From assembly GCF_002283555.1 (NCBI RefSeq), contig NZ_MVOI01000003.1:208536-272535 (forward strand): a stretch of 64,000 nt of DNA. Direction: 5' to 3'. This stretch comes from Rubrivirga sp. SAORIC476 (GTDB taxonomy: Bacteria > Bacteroidota > Rhodothermia > Rhodothermales > Rubricoccaceae). Of this stretch, positions 1 through 8,564 are shown in pieces (the first letter of the stretch is position 1; every line of letters begins with the position of its first letter). A program made the position numbers and the translations under genes. Below the pieces are notes generated by a model, which had not been told where the DNA came from, searched no databases, and saw nothing but the letters and a program-made list of their open reading frames with translations.

Positions 1-53
1 GAGCGCGAACCCATGGTCGCGGGAGGGGTAGGCCCCTCCCCTTCCGCATCGAC

Positions 54-833
54 ATGCTCCGCCTCGGTCTTCTCCTCGCCCTGCTGGTCACCGGCTGCGC
101 GTCGGCGCCCGACGCAGTCTCCCCGAGCCCGCCGACGACGTACCCGACCGGGGCCGATGTCGAGCCAGGCCAGATCAAGTTGGTCCCGCTCCGCCCCGGA
201 GTCTGGGCACACGTCTCGACGTTTCGCTTCGAAGACGGCACCGTCTACCCTTCCAACGGCCTGGTGGTGCGGGACGGCGACAGCGTGTACCTCGTCGACA
301 CGGCATGGGGCGAGGAGGCGACGGTCGCGCTCCTGGCGGCCATCGACGCCGAGATCGGGCTGCCGGTCCGAGGCGTGGTCTCGACGCACTTCCATGACGA
401 CCGGGTCGAAGGCGCCGACGTGTTCCGCTCACGCGGCATCCCGGTCTTTGCGTCGTCGATGACCCGTCGGCTCGCCGCCGAGGAGGGCAACGCGGTCCCC
501 TCGGATTCGCTGGCCGGGCTGACCGTCCCCGGAGCGAATGTCCGGCTGGGCCCGCTGGATGTGTTCTACGCGGGTCCGGGCCACACGCGGGACAACCTCG
601 TCGTGTACGTCCCCGAGGCGGGCATCCTGGCGGGAGGGTGTGCCGTCCACGAGGCCAGCCGGACGCATGCCGGCAACGTGGCGGACGCCGACCTCGATGC
701 CTGGCCGGTGTCGCTGCGCCGGGTCCGCGACCGCTACCCCGAGGCGGACCTCGTGGTGCCGGGCCACGGGCCGCCCGGAGGTCGCGAGTTGCTGGATCAC
801 TCGATCGAGGTGGTCGAGGCCGCGGGCGACTAG
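54..833 (+). CDS. VIM-like subclass B1 metallo-beta-lactamase lipoprotein
   Basis: This 259-residue protein is a dizinc hydrolase predicted to open beta-lactam rings in the periplasm or at the outer membrane. A lipobox (LVTGC, Cys15) ends a short signal peptide. The B1 zinc ligands are all present: His112, His114 and Asp116 in HFHDDR, His177 in GHTRDN, Cys196 in GGCAVHE and His238 in PGHG. Cys196 separates B1 from B2/B3 enzymes and glyoxalase-like relatives. From memory, long segments match VIM enzymes almost word for word: VYPSNGL, VRDGD, DTAWG, STHFHDDRV, TRRLA, NLVVYVP, AGNVADADL. Composition matches the surrounding chromosome. No integron, transposase or BlaI operator lies within the 53 bases upstream, so it looks resident. 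Substrate range cannot be read from the sequence. Confidence 0.93.
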   Translation: MLRLGLLLALLVTGCASAPDAVSPSPPTTYPTGADVEPGQIKLVPLRPGVWAHVSTFRFEDGTVYPSNGLVVRDGDSVYLVDTAWGEEATVALLAAIDAEIGLPVRGVVSTHFHDDRVEGADVFRSRGIPVFASSMTRRLAAEEGNAVPSDSLAGLTVPGANVRLGPLDVFYAGPGHTRDNLVVYVPEAGILAGGCAVHEASRTHAGNVADADLDAWPVSLRRVRDRYPEADLVVPGHGPPGGRELLDHSIEVVEAAGD

Positions 834-893
834 GGCAGCGCAACAACTTTGCGAGGGGCGGTTCGTAGGAGTCTCACATCGCCCCTTCCTCCC

Positions 894-1211
894 ATGACCC
901 GCGTCTTCAGTCATCCCGACCCCTCGATCACGCATCTGGTCCTGAACCGCCTTCAGCAAGAAGGCATCGACGGGGTGATCCGCGGGCTGGCGGTCGGGCG
1001 CGGCATGGGCGAGATTCCGCCGATCGCGGCGTGGTCGGAGGTCTGGGTCGCAGGCGACCCCACAGCCGAGGCGGTCCAGACCGTCATCTCGGAGGTGACC
1101 TCCGCCTCTCCCCCGGACGCGGACTGGACGTGCGCCTGTGGCGAGACCATGGAGGGCCAGTTCGCGACCTGCTGGGCCTGCGGCGCGGAGGCCCCGATGG
1201 TTCCCTCCTAG
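894..1211 (+). CDS. DUF2007-like protein with C-terminal zinc ribbon
   Basis: A small cytosolic protein of 105 residues. The first 65 residues resemble the DUF2007 (putative signal-transducing) fold, with the typical order FSHPDPSITHLVLNRLQQEG, then a short loop and WSEVWVAGD. The tail has four cysteines (Cys80, Cys82, Cys93, Cys96) in a C-x-C / C-x2-C zinc-ribbon arrangement. The ATG at 894 was preferred to an upstream in-frame ATG because recognisable sequence begins there. It ends one base before the GTG of the following methyltransferase, so the two are probably cotranscribed. The function of the family is unknown. Confidence 0.75.
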   Translation: MTRVFSHPDPSITHLVLNRLQQEGIDGVIRGLAVGRGMGEIPPIAAWSEVWVAGDPTAEAVQTVISEVTSASPPDADWTCACGETMEGQFATCWACGAEAPMVPS

Positions 1212-1212
1212 C

Positions 1213-1803
1213 GTGCGCGAGTACGACCAGATCGCCGACTGGTACACGATCGCTCGGAATCCCGAAGTCGGCATCCCCGACCTGGAGTCGTTCGCGCGCC
1301 ATCTGCCGCCCGGCGCGAAGGTGCTCGACATCGGCTGCGGCGACGGCGTCCCGGTCTCACAGTTCCTGGTCCGGGCGGGCGCCGAGGTCGTCGGGCTGGA
1401 CAGTTCCCCGGAGATGGTCGCGCGCTTCCGAGCCGCCCTTCCCTCTGTCCCCGTCCGATGCGAGCGGGTCCAGGCCGCGTCGTTCGAGGCCGCGTCGTTC
1501 GACGGGGTCGCGGCGTGGGGCGTCCTGTTCCACCTGTCGGCGCCCGACCAGCGTGCTGTGATCGAGTCGATGGCCGAGTGGCTGAAGCCCGGCGGGCGGG
1601 TCCTCTTCACGTCCGGCGCGGAGGCCGGGGGGACAGAGAGCGAGATGGACGGGGTGACCTTCCACTACGTCTCGCTCGGCGCCGAGCAATACCGCGCGGC
1701 GCTCGACCGGGCCGGGCTGGTGCTGGAGTCCGACCGTCCCGACGCATGGGACAACCACGTCTACGTGGCCCGGAAGCCGGTCGCCGACGCCAGCGCCCTG
1801 TAG
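1213..1803 (+). CDS. class I SAM-dependent methyltransferase
   Basis: A 196-residue cytosolic methyltransferase. SAM-binding motif I is VLDIGCGDG at residues 37-45. The acidic end of strand 2 is VVGLDSS, and the post-motif III strand is LKPGGRVLFT. This is the order of the Methyltransf_11/25 fold. The start is taken as GTG at 1213, one base after the upstream TAG, because the sequence upstream in this frame encodes the other gene. The substrate is unknown. The close neighbour DUF2007 protein gives no clear pathway. Confidence 0.8.
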   Translation: MREYDQIADWYTIARNPEVGIPDLESFARHLPPGAKVLDIGCGDGVPVSQFLVRAGAEVVGLDSSPEMVARFRAALPSVPVRCERVQAASFEAASFDGVAAWGVLFHLSAPDQRAVIESMAEWLKPGGRVLFTSGAEAGGTESEMDGVTFHYVSLGAEQYRAALDRAGLVLESDRPDAWDNHVYVARKPVADASAL

Positions 1804-1823
1804 AGATCCATCCACCCCGCGGC

Positions 1824-2420
1824 CTACGTCGTCCCGCGAATCAGATCCGGCGCCAGCAGGCCATACATCGCCGTGTCCTTCCACTCGTCGAAGAACGTGA
1901 ACCAGCGGTCGCGGAGGCGCCCCTCGAACACGAACCCCAGCCCGGTGAGCAGGCGGATCGAGGCCGCGTTGTCCGGGTCGACGTCCGCCTCGACGCGGTG
2001 GACGCCGAGCGTGTCGATGGCGAAGGCGAGCACCGTGCGGACAGCGTCCGAGGCGAGCCCCTGGCCTTTCGCGTCCGGGTGGAGAATGAAGCCGACCTCG
2101 ATGCGCCGGTTCGTCCGGTCCCAGTCGGCGAGCGTGACCGTGCCGACGAGCCGGTCCGCCTCGGGGCGCGTGAGGGCCCACTGAAAGAAGGCCCGGTCCC
2201 GAGTGCCCGCCTCGATGCCCTCGCGGTAGGTACGGGCCGCGTCGAGGTCAGCGAGCGGCCCATGACTCCAATAACGGAGGTGCGTCGCATCGCCGAAGAC
2301 GGCCAGCAGGTCGGGGTCGTCGCTCGGGCGGACGGCGCGGAGCCGGACGCGGGCGCCGCTCAGTACCGGTAGGCCCTCGGCGAAGGGGTCGGGCAGAACG
2401 TGGAGGCGGGAACGAGGCAT
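1824..2420 (-). CDS. GNAT N-acetyltransferase, RimJ/RimL type
   Basis: A 198-residue acetyl-CoA-dependent N-acetyltransferase. The RimJ/RimL-like layout is visible: an N-terminal strand LSGARVRLRAVRPSDDPDL, the beta4 strand IEVGFILHP, the acetyl-CoA pyrophosphate loop DAKGQGLASDAV, then NAASIRLLTGLGFVFEGRLR, which is typical of this family. The ATG at 2420 was chosen because the 33 residues upstream in frame look like non-coding read-through. It converges with the methyltransferase, leaving about 20 bases between stops. Substrate (ribosomal protein, amino acid or drug) is not determinable. Confidence 0.8.
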   Translation of the reverse strand: MPRSRLHVLPDPFAEGLPVLSGARVRLRAVRPSDDPDLLAVFGDATHLRYWSHGPLADLDAARTYREGIEAGTRDRAFFQWALTRPEADRLVGTVTLADWDRTNRRIEVGFILHPDAKGQGLASDAVRTVLAFAIDTLGVHRVEADVDPDNAASIRLLTGLGFVFEGRLRDRWFTFFDEWKDTAMYGLLAPDLIRGTT

Positions 2421-2581
2421 CGCGTTCGTCAGGGAGAAGGGAGTGCACGGTACGTCCAGATCCGCCGCCGGACCTCGCGCCTCGTCCCCCGGATCGGATG
2501 CAATCCGACTCGTCTCCACCCCGAGTGGAAGCGCCGCGCCTTCCGTCGGCGTTAGCGTAGGGCTTCCCCTCCGCTCCGCAC

Positions 2582-4867
2582 GTGGACCGCACCGAGACCC
2601 CGAAAGGCAACTTCCTCCGCGACATCGTCGCCGCCGACGTGGCGGCGGGCACCTACGACGGCCGCGTCGTGACGCGCTTCCCGCCCGAGCCCAACGGCTA
2701 CCCCCACATCGGCCACGCGCAGTCGATCTGCCTCAACTTCGGGCTGGCGAAGTCGTTCGGGGGCGTCACCAACCTGCGCTACGACGACACGAACCCCGAG
2801 GCCGAAAGCCAGGAGTTCGCCGACGCGCTGCTGGATGCGGTCCGCTGGCTCGGCTTCGAGCCCAACGAGGTGCTCTACGCGTCTGACTACTTCGAGCCGT
2901 TGTACGCCTGGGCGCAGGACCTCATCCGCAAGGGGCTCGCGTATGTCGACAGCCAGGACGGCGACGCGATCCGCGCGGGGCGCGGCACGGTCACCGAGGC
3001 GGGCACGCCCAGCCCGTACCGCGACCGCCCCGCCGAGGAGTCGCTGCGCCTCCTGGAGGAGATGAAGAACGGCGAGCATCCCGATGGCGCGCACGTGCTC
3101 CGGGCGAAGGTGGACACCGAGTTCGGGCCGATGGCGCACCCGAACATGAAGCTCCGCGACCCGATCATGTACCGCATCCGGCGCGACGCGGAGCACTACC
3201 GCCGGGGCACCGAGTGGGCCATCTACCCGCTCTACGACTGGGCCCACGGGCAGGGCGACGCCATCGAGGGCATCACGCACTCCGTCTGCACGCTGGAGTT
3301 CGACGTCAACCGGCCGCTCTACGACTGGTACCTCGACGCCATCGGCATCCCGGAGCCGCGCAACCACCAGTACGAGTTCGCGCGCTTCAACCTCGACTAC
3401 ACCGTCATGAGCAAGCGCATCCTGCGCCGGCTCGTCGAGGGCGGCCACGTCGACGGCTGGGACGACCCGCGGATGCCGACCATCGCCGGGCTCAAGCGCC
3501 GCGGCGTCCGCCCCCAGGCGCTGCGGTCGTTTTTCGACGGGCTGGGCGTGACGAAGGTGAACGGCAGCGTCGAGATCCAGCAGCTGGAGTACGCCCTCCG
3601 CGACGACCTCAACGCGGTCGCCCCGCGCGTGATGGCCGTGCTCGACCCGGTGGAGCTGGTCATCGACGGGATCGAGGGCACGACGTGGATCGACGCGCCG
3701 TACTGGCCGCACGACGTGACCCCGCCCGCCTCGGCGCCGCGGTCGCGGCAGTTGCCGCTGGGGGCTACGGTGTGGATCGAGCGCGACGACTTCTCCGCCG
3801 ACCCGCCGAAGAAGTGGAAGCGGATGGCGCCCGGCCGGGCGGTCCGCCTCCGGCACGGCCCCGTCGTCGAGTGCCTCGGCGCCGAGACGGACGCCGACGA
3901 CACCGTCACGCGCATCCGCGCCCGCCTCGCCGACGACGCGAAGCCGACCGGCGTGATCCACTGGGTCGACGCCGAGCACGGCCTCCCGGCCTCGTTCCGC
4001 CTCATCGAGCGCCTCTTCACCGTCCCCGACCCGGCCTCCGAGGAGGACCCGATGGCGACGCTCAACCCGGACTCGCTGGTCGAGCAGATCGGCTGGGTGG
4101 AGCCGTCCGTCGCCGAGGACCCGATGGACACGCGCTACCAGTTCGAGCGGACGGGCTACTTCTGGCGCGACCCGGAGGACTCACTGCCGGGCGCGCTCGT
4201 GTTCAACCAGATCGTGGCGCTGAAGGACACCTGGGCCCCGAAGCCGGACGCCCCGACACCGCCCGCCGCTCGCTCGCAGACGCCGACGACGCCCGCCGGC
4301 CCGCGCGACCCCGCCTCGGCGCTCGACGCGGACCAGCGGGAGACGTACAGCGCCCTTCTCGTTCACGGCATCGGCGAGGAAGAGGCGGCCGTGCTCGCCG
4401 CCGACACGCCGCTGCGGCGCCTCGCGCACGCCATCATCGACGCGGGGGCCGATCCCCGGGCCGCCGGCGCGCTCGTCGTCCACGACCTCCGCCGCGCCCT
4501 CGGCGACCGCGACCTCGCCGACTCACAGGCCGAGGCGGACGAACTGGCGGCCGTGCTCGCCCTCGTCGAGGACGGCACGCTGACGCGCAACGCCGTCGGC
4601 GATGCCGTCGCCGGGCTGGTGGACGCGGGCGGCACGGCGCGAGCGGTCATCGCCGCCCGCGGCCTCGCCGCCGTCCGCGACGCCGACGCGCTGACGCCCG
4701 CTGTGGAGGCCGCCCTGGCCGAGAACCCCGACGAGGTGGCGCGCTACCGCGCGGGCGAGCAGAAGCTGTTCGGCTTCTTCGTCGGGCAGGCGATGCGGCG
4801 GGCGGGCAAGGGGGCCGACCCGAAGGCGGTGCAGGGTCTGCTGCGGGAGAAGCTGGCGGACGCATGA
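2582..4867 (+). CDS. glnS: glutaminyl-tRNA synthetase with YqeY-like C-terminal extension
   Basis: Charges tRNA-Gln directly with glutamine. The class Ic catalytic core shows PPEPNGY followed by the HIGH motif (residues 42-45) and VMSKR (275-279) as the KMSKS loop. The anticodon-binding beta-barrels follow, to about residue 560. GlnRS is usually about 550-580 residues, but this protein has 761. After a Pro/Thr/Ala-rich linker near residues 560-580, the final 170 or so residues resemble the YqeY/GatB tail domain, including LVEDGTLTRNAVGDAVAGLV and a C-terminal QAMRRAGKGADPKAVQGLL. A comparable tail is known in Deinococcus GlnRS, where it aids tRNA binding. The start is GTG at 2582. The downstream gene overlaps by ATGA. 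Confidence 0.93.
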   Translation: MDRTETPKGNFLRDIVAADVAAGTYDGRVVTRFPPEPNGYPHIGHAQSICLNFGLAKSFGGVTNLRYDDTNPEAESQEFADALLDAVRWLGFEPNEVLYASDYFEPLYAWAQDLIRKGLAYVDSQDGDAIRAGRGTVTEAGTPSPYRDRPAEESLRLLEEMKNGEHPDGAHVLRAKVDTEFGPMAHPNMKLRDPIMYRIRRDAEHYRRGTEWAIYPLYDWAHGQGDAIEGITHSVCTLEFDVNRPLYDWYLDAIGIPEPRNHQYEFARFNLDYTVMSKRILRRLVEGGHVDGWDDPRMPTIAGLKRRGVRPQALRSFFDGLGVTKVNGSVEIQQLEYALRDDLNAVAPRVMAVLDPVELVIDGIEGTTWIDAPYWPHDVTPPASAPRSRQLPLGATVWIERDDFSADPPKKWKRMAPGRAVRLRHGPVVECLGAETDADDTVTRIRARLADDAKPTGVIHWVDAEHGLPASFRLIERLFTVPDPASEEDPMATLNPDSLVEQIGWVEPSVAEDPMDTRYQFERTGYFWRDPEDSLPGALVFNQIVALKDTWAPKPDAPTPPAARSQTPTTPAGPRDPASALDADQRETYSALLVHGIGEEEAAVLAADTPLRRLAHAIIDAGADPRAAGALVVHDLRRALGDRDLADSQAEADELAAVLALVEDGTLTRNAVGDAVAGLVDAGGTARAVIAARGLAAVRDADALTPAVEAALAENPDEVARYRAGEQKLFGFFVGQAMRRAGKGADPKAVQGLLREKLADA

Positions 4868-5439
4868 TGCCGCTGCGACCGACCACCCAGGCTGCTCTCG
4901 CGGAGGTGACGGACCAGTTGCGCCGCGTGCCGGACGTGCTGGGCCAGCTCCGCGCGTTCTCGGAGGTCCACCAGGTGAAGCACGGCCTGCTGGGCCCCGC
5001 GAGTTCCAGCCAGATCGCCGAGGAGGCCCCCGACGCGCCGGATGCCGAGACCCCCGATCGGGACCTGATCGCCATGCTGACGGGCGACGAGTACGAGCGG
5101 TCGGAGTTCTCCGAGACCGCCCCCGGTGACGTGCGCGTTCGGGCCGTCCGCCGGGGTGGTCCCGAGGTGGAAGGCGCAGCCCCCGGCGCCGACATCACCC
5201 TCCAGACCGACCCGCCGCGTCTCCTGAGCCTGTCGGCCCTGCCGCCCGAGCTTCCCGGCCTGATGGGCTGGTTCATCGCCTCGACCGAGAACGAGATGCG
5301 GTTCGAGTACCGCGATGGCGTGCCGCTGCTGCAGTCGATGTACACCCGGGTCCGCAGCCGGGGCATCGGCGTCCTGCGGCTCGACCAGGAAGTCCGCTTG
5401 GCGGCGCACTACGCGCCCCGAGACGCCGCGGCCCCATGA
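4864..5439 (+). CDS. hypothetical protein, coupled to glnS
   Basis: A 191-residue protein I do not recognise. It lacks a signal peptide and membrane segments. The N-terminal third is helical and acidic. The C-terminal half alternates hydrophobic strands (ITLQTDPPRLLSLSAL, EMRFEYRDGVPLLQSM, GIGVLRLDQEVRLAAHYA), suggesting a mixed alpha/beta fold. The ATG at 4864 overlaps the glnS stop (ATGA), and ATG at 4867 is an equally possible start. Its own stop overlaps the next ATG at 5436, so glnS, this gene and the acetyltransferase form one translationally coupled unit. Third-position GC matches its neighbours. Confidence 0.65.
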   Translation: MMPLRPTTQAALAEVTDQLRRVPDVLGQLRAFSEVHQVKHGLLGPASSSQIAEEAPDAPDAETPDRDLIAMLTGDEYERSEFSETAPGDVRVRAVRRGGPEVEGAAPGADITLQTDPPRLLSLSALPPELPGLMGWFIASTENEMRFEYRDGVPLLQSMYTRVRSRGIGVLRLDQEVRLAAHYAPRDAAAP

Positions 5440-5957
5440 CCGTCCGCGACGTCTCCCCCGCCGACCTCCCCCCGCTCCGGGACCTTGCCGAGCGTGCGTT
5501 CCGGTCCGCCTTCGCCGCCCAGAACGACCCCGCCGACCTGGACGCCTACGTCCGCGACGCCTTCGACCCTGCCCGCCTGGGCGGCGAGGTGGCAGACCCG
5601 GCGACCCAGTACATGGTGGCCGAGAGTGACGGCACCCTCGTGGGCTACGCCACCCTCCGCGACAGCGAAGTCGAGGACTGCGTGACCGGGCCGAGCCCCC
5701 TGGAGATCCAGCGCATCTACGCAGCCCCCGAGGCCATCGGCCAGGGCGTCGGCACGGCGCTGATGCGCGCGTGCCTGGACCGGGCGCGGAGGCAGGGCTT
5801 TGAGACCGTCTGGCTGGGCGTCTGGGAAGAGAACGCGCGGGCCATCGCGTTCTACGAGCGCTGGGGGTTTCGGGTGGTCGGCTCGCACGTCTTCCGGCTC
5901 GGGAGCGACGACCAGACGGACCTCATCCTGGAGCGGCCTGTCGGCTCGGCAGCGTAG
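5436..5957 (+). CDS. GNAT family N-acetyltransferase
   Basis: A 173-residue single-domain GNAT. The beta4 strand LEIQRIYAAPEAIGQGVGTALM carries the acetyl-CoA loop (G-Q-G-V-G-T-A). NARAIAFYERWGFRVVGSH is the conserved beta5-alpha4 signature. This type resembles the PaiA/YhbS-like cytosolic acetyltransferases acting on small amines or protein N-termini. The start overlaps the stop of the upstream gene (ATGA), which indicates translational coupling in the glnS operon. The substrate is unknown. Confidence 0.82.
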   Translation: MTVRDVSPADLPPLRDLAERAFRSAFAAQNDPADLDAYVRDAFDPARLGGEVADPATQYMVAESDGTLVGYATLRDSEVEDCVTGPSPLEIQRIYAAPEAIGQGVGTALMRACLDRARRQGFETVWLGVWEENARAIAFYERWGFRVVGSHVFRLGSDDQTDLILERPVGSAA

Positions 5958-6035
5958 GCCGAGGCCGGACATCGAGCCATGGGGAGAACGGTGGTGGAGG
6001 GCAACGGTACGCCTTCTTTCCACTCCCCCAACGTC

Positions 6036-6335
6036 ATGGCCACCGAACAAAAAGCCCTCCTCGCCCGCCTCCACGCCAAGCCCGGCAAGGAAGATGAGGT
6101 GGCTGCGTTCCTCACGAGCGCGCTCCCGCTCGCTCAGCAGGAGGATGCCACCATCCGGTGGTACGCCCTCCGCCTCGACGACACCACCTTCGGCATTTTC
6201 GACACCTTCGCCGACGACGCCGGTCGTCAGGCTCACCTCGACGGCGACATCGCCGCCGCGCTCATGGAGAACGCCGAGGCCCTCCTCGACCGTCCGCCCG
6301 TGATCGAGCAGGTCGACCTGCTGGCAGCCAAGTAG
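6036..6335 (+). CDS. antibiotic biosynthesis monooxygenase (ABM) domain protein
   Basis: A 99-residue single-domain protein of the ABM/dimeric alpha-beta barrel superfamily. The pattern is typical: LLARLHAKPGKEDEVAAFL, a central WYALRLDDTTFGIFDTFADD strand pair, then AHLDGDIAAALMENA and a final strand. Family members are cofactor-free monooxygenases or small heme- or quinone-handling proteins and act as dimers. The start at 6036 gives a family-length protein, whereas an upstream ATG at 5979 adds unrelated sequence. The distant location from any biosynthetic cluster suggests a general oxidative role, but that is only inference. Confidence 0.75.
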   Translation: MATEQKALLARLHAKPGKEDEVAAFLTSALPLAQQEDATIRWYALRLDDTTFGIFDTFADDAGRQAHLDGDIAAALMENAEALLDRPPVIEQVDLLAAK

Positions 6336-6410
6336 GGCTCCTGGCGACGTCTGGGTCCCGAGCGCTCCCTTCGGCACCGGTATGTTGATCTGCCCCCGAC
6401 GCCCGCCCCC

Positions 6411-6950
6411 ATGCGCCTGCTTCTCCTCCTCGCCCTCGTGGTCGCCCTCCCCGCCTCGGCCCAGTCGTGGTCGATGGGCGACATGCTGACCGAGATGGCC
6501 CCGGTCCTGGTCGACGCCGCCTCGACCGACTTCGCGTCGCTCCGAGGCGAGTTGCTCAACACGCGCGGCACCGACTCGCTCTGGGCCTCGACCTACCGGC
6601 CGGAAGGGCCGAGCGGGCCGCTCTACTCGCGGATCGCGATGAACGCCAGCGTGAACCAGAGCATGCTCTGGTTTTCGATCCAGGCCACCGACACGACGTA
6701 CGCGCAGCGGCTGTTCGGAACCGCCATCGGAACCCTCAACCAGCAGGTCGGCAGCGTAGACGAGGAAAATGGGCTGGGCTGGATGCTGGCCGTCGCCGAA
6801 AACTCGGCGGTCCGCAAGGTGGTCCAGTGGGTCGAGTGCGCCCAGGTGGGCCGCGTCGTTGAGGCGATCTACCAGCCGACCGAGACGGGCGCCGACGTGA
6901 TGGTGTCGGTCGTCCGCCGCGGCGGGGCCGACTGCCCGGGCGACGGCTAG
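6411..6950 (+). CDS. secreted hypothetical protein
   Basis: A 179-residue protein with a clear Sec signal peptide (MRLLLLLALVVALPASAQS, cleavage after Ala-Gln or Ala-Ser near residue 18), so it is periplasmic or exported. The mature part has no recognised domain. It contains one probable disulfide pair (Cys near 142 and Cys near 175) and a strand-rich middle (LYSRIAMNASVNQSMLWFSI). The 75-base upstream gap and lack of close partners suggest a single-gene unit. No function is proposed. Confidence 0.65.
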   Translation: MRLLLLLALVVALPASAQSWSMGDMLTEMAPVLVDAASTDFASLRGELLNTRGTDSLWASTYRPEGPSGPLYSRIAMNASVNQSMLWFSIQATDTTYAQRLFGTAIGTLNQQVGSVDEENGLGWMLAVAENSAVRKVVQWVECAQVGRVVEAIYQPTETGADVMVSVVRRGGADCPGDG

Positions 6951-7006
6951 GCCCATGTCGGCCCCGGCTGCCGCGGCCAGGGGCGGACGCAGACGGCGCC
7001 TCTCCC

Positions 7007-8485
7007 CTACCCGAGCACGCTCGCGGCGTGGCGGAGGCGACGCACCGTGGCCTCCTTCCCGATCACGACGAGCGTCTCGAACAGCCCGGCGCCGACCGAG
7101 GTGCCCGTGGCCGCGAGGCGGACCGGGTGGACGATCCGGCCGAAGCCTGCCCCCTCGTCCTCGGCGAGCTGGCGCATGACCGCCTCGGTGCTCTCGACCG
7201 AGAAGTCGGCGTCGGCCTCCAGGCGGTCGGCGTAGGCGGCCACGAGCGCCGCGCTGTCGTCCTTCCAGCGCTTCTTGAGGCCCGCCTCGTCAAACGACTG
7301 GGGATCCTGGAAGAGGTAGGTCGCCTCGGCGAGATCCGAGGCGCGCGTGAGGCGCTCGCGCATCAGGCCTGCGGCCTCGACCAGCGCCGCGTCGTCGACG
7401 GGGCCGACGGCGGCCTGGACGGCCGGGCGAGCGCGCTCAGCGATCTGCTCCGCCGAGAGCCGCCGCAGGTGCTGGCCGTTGAACCACTCCAGCTTATCCA
7501 TCGCGAACTGGACGCCGCTCTTGCCGATCCGCTCAACGTCGAACGCCGCCACCAGTTCGTCGAGCGTGAACAGCTCCTGCTCGGTGCCGGGGTTCCAGCC
7601 CAGCAGCGCCAGGAAGTTGACCACCGCCTCGGGCTCGAAGCCCGCCTCGCGGTACTGGACCACGCTCACGGGGATGCCGAGGCGGTCGGCGGAGCGCTTC
7701 GAGAGCTTGCCGCCGGTGGGCGACAGGATCAGCGGCAGGTGCGCCAGCCGGGGCGCCTCCCAGCCGAGCGCGCGGTACATGAGCAGGTGCTTGGGGACGG
7801 ATGACAGCCACTCCTCACCACGAATCACGTCGGTGATGCCCATCGCGTGGTCGTCCACGACGTTGGCGAGGTGGTACGTCGGCATGCCGTCGCTCTTGAC
7901 GAGCACCTGGTCGTCCACCTCGGTGGTCTCGAAGGCGACCTCGCCGCGGACACGGTCGGTGAACGTGATCGTCTCGCCCTCCGGCACGAGCAGGCGCACG
8001 ACGTGCTCGTCGCCCCGCGCGAGCCGCTCGGCGACCTCGTCGGCCGACAGCGTCAGCGAGTTGGTCATCTCGCCGCGCGTGGCGAGGTCGTAGCGGGGGC
8101 TGGGGTTTTCCTTCGAGCGGTGGCGCTCCTTCATCGCCTCGATCTCGTCCGGCGTGTCGAAGGCGACATACGCGTGTCCGCCGTCGAGCAGCGCCTGTGC
8201 CGCGTCGGCGTAGAGGTCGCGGCGCTCCGACTGGCGGTACGGCCCGAGGTCTCCGCCCTGCGTCGGCCCCTCATCGACGGTCAGGCCGGCCCAGGCGAGA
8301 CCGTCGAGGATGTCCTGCTCGGCCTCGGGCACGAAGCGAGAGCGGTCGGTGTCCTCGATCCGGAGGACGAACGTGCCGCCGGTCTGGCGGGCCAGCAGGT
8401 AGTTGGTGAGCGCCGTCCGCAGGCCGCCGATGTGGAGGAGGCCGGTGGGCGAGGGCGCGAAGCGGACGCGGACGGGGGCAGACAT
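7007..8485 (-). CDS. gltX: glutamyl-tRNA synthetase
   Basis: A 492-residue class Ic synthetase that attaches glutamate to tRNA-Glu. The start FAPSPTGLLHIGG holds the HIGH-like motif (His18-Ile-Gly-Gly21) and KLSKR at residues 260-264 is the KMSKS loop. LRIEDTDRSR is the Glu-binding signature, and the C-terminal 170 residues form the helical anticodon-binding domain. Length is normal for bacteria. With glnS also in the window, both Glu and Gln tRNAs can be charged directly. The terminal residues YLLARQTGGTFV follow the family consensus, so the ATG at 8485 is secure. Confidence 0.96.
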   Translation of the reverse strand: MSAPVRVRFAPSPTGLLHIGGLRTALTNYLLARQTGGTFVLRIEDTDRSRFVPEAEQDILDGLAWAGLTVDEGPTQGGDLGPYRQSERRDLYADAAQALLDGGHAYVAFDTPDEIEAMKERHRSKENPSPRYDLATRGEMTNSLTLSADEVAERLARGDEHVVRLLVPEGETITFTDRVRGEVAFETTEVDDQVLVKSDGMPTYHLANVVDDHAMGITDVIRGEEWLSSVPKHLLMYRALGWEAPRLAHLPLILSPTGGKLSKRSADRLGIPVSVVQYREAGFEPEAVVNFLALLGWNPGTEQELFTLDELVAAFDVERIGKSGVQFAMDKLEWFNGQHLRRLSAEQIAERARPAVQAAVGPVDDAALVEAAGLMRERLTRASDLAEATYLFQDPQSFDEAGLKKRWKDDSAALVAAYADRLEADADFSVESTEAVMRQLAEDEGAGFGRIVHPVRLAATGTSVGAGLFETLVVIGKEATVRRLRHAASVLG

Positions 8486-8564
8486 GGTCGAGGCGAAGGG
8501 GGAGGACCGAACCTATCCCCTCCCCCGCGCCCCACGCCTCCGCGCGGACTTCAGACGGGCCGGA

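Noticed and set aside
1-53. BlaI operator before the metallo-beta-lactamase gene
   Set aside because: No GTGCT/AGCAC-type or poly-T palindrome is present in the visible upstream bases, so the BlaI system at 27.9 kb cannot be linked to it.
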